Shown: positions 60,445-64,000 of the stretch, in pieces
How positions within the stretch are numbered: position 1 is the stretch's first letter
How the letters are laid out: each line of letters starts with the position of its first letter
Source: Shinella zoogloeoides
Lineage (GTDB): Bacteria > Pseudomonadota > Alphaproteobacteria > Rhizobiales > Rhizobiaceae
NCBI RefSeq assembly: GCF_020883495.1
Contig: NZ_CP086610.1
Coordinates: 248,001 to 312,000, forward strand
DNA: 64,000 nt
Direction of reading: 5' to 3'
Program-made: the position numbers and the translations under genes
Notes under the pieces: model-generated
Database searches by the model: none
What the model was told of the DNA's origin: nothing
The model's input: only the letters and a program-made list of their open reading frames with translations

Positions 60445-62319
60445 ATGAACGACGCAATCTCGAATCCGTCCAGCGAAAAACCGGCCGCCTATCGCGTCCT
60501 TGCGCGAAAATACCGGCCCAAGGACTTCTCCGACCTCATGGTCGGTCAGGAGCCGATGGTCCGCACGCTGACCAATGCGTTCGAGACCGGCCGCATCGCC
60601 CAGGCCTATATGCTGACCGGCGTGCGCGGCGTCGGCAAGACGACCACCGCCCGCATCCTCGCCCGCGCGCTGAACTACAAGACGCCCGAGATCGACCGGC
60701 CGACCATCGACCTTCGCGTTCCCGGCGAACATTGCCAGGCGATCATGGAAGGCCGCCATGTCGACGTCATCGAGATGGACGCCGCCTCCCATACCGGCAT
60801 CGACGATATCCGCGAGATCATCGAGCAGGTGCGTTACCGCCCGGTCTCGGCGCGTTATAAAGTCTATATCATCGACGAAGTGCACATGCTCTCGACGCAG
60901 GCCTTCAACGGCCTGCTGAAGACGCTGGAAGAGCCGCCGGAGCATGTGAAATTCATCTTCGCGACGACGGAAATCCGTAAAGTACCGATCACCGTCCTGT
61001 CGCGCTGCCAGCGCTTCGACCTGCGCCGCATCGGCGCGTCCGACCTCGTCGGCCTCTTCACCACCATTCTCGGCAAGGAGGGCGTCGCGTTCGAGCCGGA
61101 TGCGCTCGCCATGGTCGCCCGCGCCGCCGAAGGCTCGGCGCGCGATGGCCTCTCGCTGCTCGACCAGGCGATCGCCCATGGCGCGGGCCGTGTCGAGGTC
61201 GAGGCCGTGCGCTCCATGCTCGGCCTTGCCGACCGCGCCCGCATCGTCGATCTCTTCGAGCATATCGTGAAGGGCGACGCGGCGGCGGCGCTTGCCGAAT
61301 TCGGCGCGCAATACGAGGCCGGCGCAAGCCCCTCCGTCGTGCTGACCGACCTTGCCGATTTCACCCATCTCGTCACCCGCATGAAATATGTGCCGGACGC
61401 CGCCGGCGACCAGTCGCTGAGCGAGATCGAGCGCACGCGCGGCGTCGAATTCGCCAATTCCATTGCCGTCACCGCGCTTTCGCGCATGTGGCAGATGCTG
61501 CTGAAGGGCATCCCGGAAACCGAAGCCTCCAGCCGTCCGGCGGGCGCGGCCGAGATGGTCATCATCCGCCTTGCCCACGCCGCCAACCTTCCCTCGCCGG
61601 AAGAGGCCGCGCGCCGTCTTGCCGAGCTTTCGAGCGGCGAGGGCGGCGGCAATGGCGGCCGCGCGCCGCAATCCGGCGGCTATTCGGGCCAGCCTTCGGC
61701 GCAGGCCTCCGTCGCTGCCGTCGCACGGCAACCGGATGCGCCGGTGCGCGCGCAGGCGGGCGGCGCGACCATGCTGCGCGCGGTGCCGCAGGCCGAGCCT
61801 GCCCCGCAGCCCATGGGCCGCATCGAAGCCGCGCCGGCCGAACAGCCGGCGGCTGCGCCGAAAGTGCCGGTCAACTCGATCTCCGACATTGCCGATCTCT
61901 GCACGAAGAATCGCGACATCCGTCTGCGCGCGCTCGTGCGCGCCTTTGTTCGCCCGGTGAGCGTGGAGGCCGGCAAGCTGGAAATCGGCCTTGCCAACGA
62001 TGCTCCCAAGTCGCTCATCGCCGACCTGCAGAACCGGCTGCTGGAATGGACCGGCATCCGCTGGCTGGTGATCCTTTCGCGGGAGGCCGGCGGGCCGACC
62101 CTGTCGGAAGCCGAGACCATGGCGCAGGAAGCGCGCGTCGCCGATGCGCGCCAGGACCCGGACGTCGCCGCCATCCTGCAGCGCTTCCCCGGCGCCAAGA
62201 TCACCGACGTGCGCATCAAGGTGCAGGAAACGGAAGACGAGGCCGAGACCGTCGAGGTCGTGGCCGCCGCCGAATCCGCCGAGGGCGACATCCTGCCCGG
62301 CGACGATATCGAACACTAG
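60445..62319 (+). CDS. dnaX: DNA polymerase III gamma/tau subunit
   Basis: This 624-residue AAA+ clamp-loader protein starts with [20 protein letters not shown] and Walker [24 protein letters not shown] finger [12 protein letters not shown] and Walker [21 protein letters not shown] are present. A Pro/Ala-rich linker (about 420-480) precedes the tau C-terminus. The zinc site of E. coli DnaX is reduced to one Cys (GEHC), as in other rhizobial DnaX I recall. It loads the beta clamp and bridges the polymerase. Start ATG 60445 has AGGGTCG upstream. Confidence 0.96.
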   Translation: MNDAISNPSSEKPAAYRVLARKYRPKDFSDLMVGQEPMVRTLTNAFETGRIAQAYMLTGVRGVGKTTTARILARALNYKTPEIDRPTIDLRVPGEHCQAIMEGRHVDVIEMDAASHTGIDDIREIIEQVRYRPVSARYKVYIIDEVHMLSTQAFNGLLKTLEEPPEHVKFIFATTEIRKVPITVLSRCQRFDLRRIGASDLVGLFTTILGKEGVAFEPDALAMVARAAEGSARDGLSLLDQAIAHGAGRVEVEAVRSMLGLADRARIVDLFEHIVKGDAAAALAEFGAQYEAGASPSVVLTDLADFTHLVTRMKYVPDAAGDQSLSEIERTRGVEFANSIAVTALSRMWQMLLKGIPETEASSRPAGAAEMVIIRLAHAANLPSPEEAARRLAELSSGEGGGNGGRAPQSGGYSGQPSAQASVAAVARQPDAPVRAQAGGATMLRAVPQAEPAPQPMGRIEAAPAEQPAAAPKVPVNSISDIADLCTKNRDIRLRALVRAFVRPVSVEAGKLEIGLANDAPKSLIADLQNRLLEWTGIRWLVILSREAGGPTLSEAETMAQEARVADARQDPDVAAILQRFPGAKITDVRIKVQETEDEAETVEVVAAAESAEGDILPGDDIEH

Positions 62320-62362
62320 CAATCCCGGCAGAAGTGCGAAGCGGTTTTGCGTCCGGGATTGC
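62319..62362 (+). promoter_or_regulatory. Hairpin between dnaX and ybaB
   Basis: GCAATCCCGG (62319-62328) and CCGGGATTGC (62353-62362) form a perfect 10-bp stem with a 24-nt loop. It starts at the dnaX stop. No T-run follows, so it may set mRNA stability or translation of ybaB rather than termination. Confidence 0.5.
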
Positions 62363-62405
62363 GAAAACAAAGACTTTAACAGCACAAGACGAAGAGGAGA
62401 GGCCG

Positions 62406-62729
62406 ATGCGCGACATCATGGGCATGATGGGCAAGGTCAAGGAAATGCAGGCCAAGATGGAGAAGATGCAGGAGGAGATCGCCGCGCTCGAAGTGAGCGG
62501 CACCTCCGGCGGCGGCCTCGTTTCCGTCACGCTCGACGGCAAGGGCAATCTCAAGGGCCTGAAGATCGATCCCTCGCTCTTCAAGGAAGACGATGTGGAA
62601 ATCCTCGAGGACCTGATCGTCGCCGCTCACAAGGACGCCAAGGACAAGGCCGAGGCCGAGACCGTCGAAAAGACCAAGGCGCTGACCGCCGGCCTGCCGA
62701 TCCCGCCCGGCTTCAAACTGCCGTTCTGA
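62406..62729 (+). CDS. ybaB: YbaB/EbfC family nucleoid-associated protein
   Basis: This 107-residue protein has [20 protein letters not shown] (a coiled coil), [20 protein letters not shown] and [20 protein letters not shown], the YbaB signature. It binds DNA as a dimer and is nearly always next to dnaX. recR, its usual next neighbour, is absent here; a LysE gene follows. SD AGAGGAGAGG precedes ATG 62406. Confidence 0.95.
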   Translation: MRDIMGMMGKVKEMQAKMEKMQEEIAALEVSGTSGGGLVSVTLDGKGNLKGLKIDPSLFKEDDVEILEDLIVAAHKDAKDKAEAETVEKTKALTAGLPIPPGFKLPF

Positions 62730-62765
62730 TCCTGTAGGCTTGCAGGCTCGCGAGGAGGACTTCCC

Positions 62766-63377
62766 ATGAGCCTGACGACCCTGCTGATCTTTGCCGGTGC
62801 GCTGATGATGGCGGCCGGCTCTCCCGGCCCGAGCATCGCCGCGCTTGTCGCCCGCGTGCTCTCGCGCGGGCCGAAGGATGTGCTGCCCTTCCTCGCCGCC
62901 ATGTGGATCGGCGAGGGCGTCTGGCTCACCTGCGCCGTGCTCGGCCTTGCCGCCATCGCGGAAACCTTCCACGCCGCCTTCGTCGCCATCAAATGGCTCG
63001 GCGTCGCCTACCTGCTCTATCTCGCCTGGAAGATGTGGTTCGCCCCGACCGATACGGGGAGCGAGGCGCTGCCCGAGGCGCGTTCCGGCCCGAAACTGTT
63101 CTTCGCCGGGCTGACGGTGACGCTCGGCAATCCCAAGATCATGATGTTCTACGTGGCGTTGCTGCCGGCGATCATCGATCTTGGCGCGGTGACGCTGGTC
63201 GGCTGGGCGGAGCTGGTGGCGACCATGTTCGTCGTGCTCGTCGCCATCGACCTTGCCTGGGTGTTCCTCGCCTCGCGCGCCCGGCTCTTCCTGAAAAGTC
63301 CGCGCGCCGTGCGCATCGCCAACCGCCTCAGCGCCGGCACCATGGCCGGCGCGGCTGCGGCGATTGCCGCGCGCTAG
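62766..63377 (+). CDS. LysE-family amino acid exporter
   Basis: This 203-residue protein has six hydrophobic helices in the LysE/RhtB pattern: GALMMAAGSPGPSIAALVAR at the start (the SPGP motif) and IKWLGVAYLLYLAWKMW (GxxYL), then LTVTLGNPKIMMFYVALLP (NPK). It exports amino acids or derivatives. SD GAGGAGG is 7 bp before ATG 62766. It overlaps the stop of the convergent MOSC gene by 4 bp. Substrate unknown. Confidence 0.9.
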   Translation: MSLTTLLIFAGALMMAAGSPGPSIAALVARVLSRGPKDVLPFLAAMWIGEGVWLTCAVLGLAAIAETFHAAFVAIKWLGVAYLLYLAWKMWFAPTDTGSEALPEARSGPKLFFAGLTVTLGNPKIMMFYVALLPAIIDLGAVTLVGWAELVATMFVVLVAIDLAWVFLASRARLFLKSPRAVRIANRLSAGTMAGAAAAIAAR

Positions 63378-63988
63378 CCGGTCAGGGCCGCGCGCAGCTT
63401 GTCGTTGATGGGCGCGGCGAGGTAGCGGATGCGGTCGTCTTCGGAGAGATTCTTGCCGTAGGTGCGCAGCAGCTCCGGCATGGTGACGGGGCCGCCGTCG
63501 AAGGGCGTGTAGGTCACGGCATCTCCGGTCTGGATGACGCCGTCACGCAGCACGCGGCAGTAGAAGCCCGGTCGTCCGGCCTGCATGAAGCGCCGTGCGA
63601 AGGCGGGGTCGCCCATGCGGGCGGTCAGCGTGTTGCAGGGAATGCGCGTCGAGGTCACCTCCAGCAGCACGCTTTCCATCTCGAAGCGGTCGCCGACGGA
63701 AACGCTGCGGCTGTCGACGCCTTCGATGACGAGGTTTTCACCGAAGGTGCCGGGCGCAACGGTGCGGCCGAGTTCCTTCGACCACCAGTCGAGATCGATG
63801 GAGCCGAAGCCGTAGACCGCCTGTTCCGGCCCGCCGTGATGTTTCCGGTTGCAGATGGCGTCGCCGAGCAGGCCCTCGCGGTCGACGACCACAGCGGCAT
63901 CGGTCGGCGTCTTGAAAATGCCGGTCTTGTAGCTTTTGCCGGGAACCGGTCGGGCAAGGCCTGTGCATATGGCGAGAATTCTGATCAA
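63374..63988 (-). CDS. MOSC-domain protein (molybdenum cofactor sulfurase C-terminal type)
   Basis: This 204-residue protein has KTGIFKTPTDAAVVVDREGL, GDAICNRKHHGGPEQAVYGF and GTFGENLVIEGVDSRSVSVG, the MOSC signature; the Cys in STRIPCNTL is the usual conserved position. YiiM-like members act in detoxification of N-hydroxylated bases with molybdenum. The start is TTG 63988 with GGGAGG (63995-64000) at the right spacing; no ATG fits better. It is complete within the window. Confidence 0.88.
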   Translation of the reverse strand: MIRILAICTGLARPVPGKSYKTGIFKTPTDAAVVVDREGLLGDAICNRKHHGGPEQAVYGFGSIDLDWWSKELGRTVAPGTFGENLVIEGVDSRSVSVGDRFEMESVLLEVTSTRIPCNTLTARMGDPAFARRFMQAGRPGFYCRVLRDGVIQTGDAVTYTPFDGGPVTMPELLRTYGKNLSEDDRIRYLAAPINDKLRAALTG

Positions 63989-64000
63989 GCGCTGCCTCCC

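Noticed and set aside
1..64000. CRISPR array or known defence system (restriction-modification, CBASS, Gabija and similar)
   Set aside because: No regularly spaced repeats and no nuclease, methylase, cyclase or effector genes were recognised. HicBA is a toxin-antitoxin pair and is not evidence of anti-phage defence by itself.

Overview
The window is high-GC chromosomal DNA from an alphaproteobacterium, most likely Rhizobiaceae (Rhizobium/Agrobacterium/Shinella/Ensifer-like). Support: rhizobial RIME-type intergenic mosaic repeats (3057-3200, 47005-47145), the order hisD / UPF0262 / low-Mr phosphatase / infA / maf / yacG / tRNA-Phe, a compact SRP RNA directly upstream of dnaX, and a rhizobial-type integrase subfamily. 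The genus call is inference.

Layout. 0-6 kb: a modified-arginine or amino-acid uptake and catabolism cluster: TetR regulator, dimethylarginine dimethylaminohydrolase-like enzyme, polar amino acid ABC transporter (ATPase, binding protein, two permeases) and an M20 amidohydrolase. 6.5-7.8 kb: four tandem genes for very similar small secreted proteins of unknown function. 8-11.2 kb: chorismate mutase, galE, a P-loop ATPase and a class I aminotransferase. 11.6-25.2 kb: a mosaic integrated region. A nucleobase (NCS1) transporter gene is cut by an IS21-family element (12390-14885). Beyond it lie a fragment of an unrelated membrane-protein gene, a HicBA toxin-antitoxin pair, small orphan genes, a XRE regulator and a second IS21-family element (17637-20143) that cuts genes on both sides. 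Then come phage/ICE-like small genes, a phosphoribosyltransferase-domain gene, a tRNA-Arg(UCU), a XRE repressor with a divergent operator, an excisionase-like HTH gene and a tyrosine integrase that ends 84 bp from the 3' end of tRNA-Phe, its probable attachment site.

25.4-31.4 kb: conserved core genes (yacG, maf, infA, phosphatase, UPF0262, hisD, DUF2948, murA, tRNA-Thr). 31.6-36.5 kb: a small lipoprotein, an AraC regulator divergent from an MFS exporter, a membrane protein, an FAH-family enzyme and an Lrp regulator. 36.6-47 kb: an indolepyruvate:ferredoxin oxidoreductase gene broken by one in-frame TAA, then a complete leucine/isovalerate degradation operon (isovaleryl-CoA dehydrogenase, methylcrotonyl-CoA carboxylase beta and alpha with a RidA gene between them, HMG-CoA lyase, methylglutaconyl-CoA hydratase). 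47-54.7 kb: penicillin-binding protein 1C and a giant alpha-2-macroglobulin. 55-64 kb: AEC transporter, CycM-like cytochrome c, kdsB, prephenate dehydratase, nudC, HIT protein, SRP RNA, dnaX, ybaB, a LysE exporter and a MOSC protein.

The least explained content is the tandem secreted-protein family (6589-7756) and the cargo of the tRNA-Phe element (20.4-25.1 kb: coupled micro-genes, phosphoribosyltransferase protein, own tRNA-Arg). I found no CRISPR array and no clearly recognisable new defence system. Identifications rest on reading the sequence by eye; no search was run.
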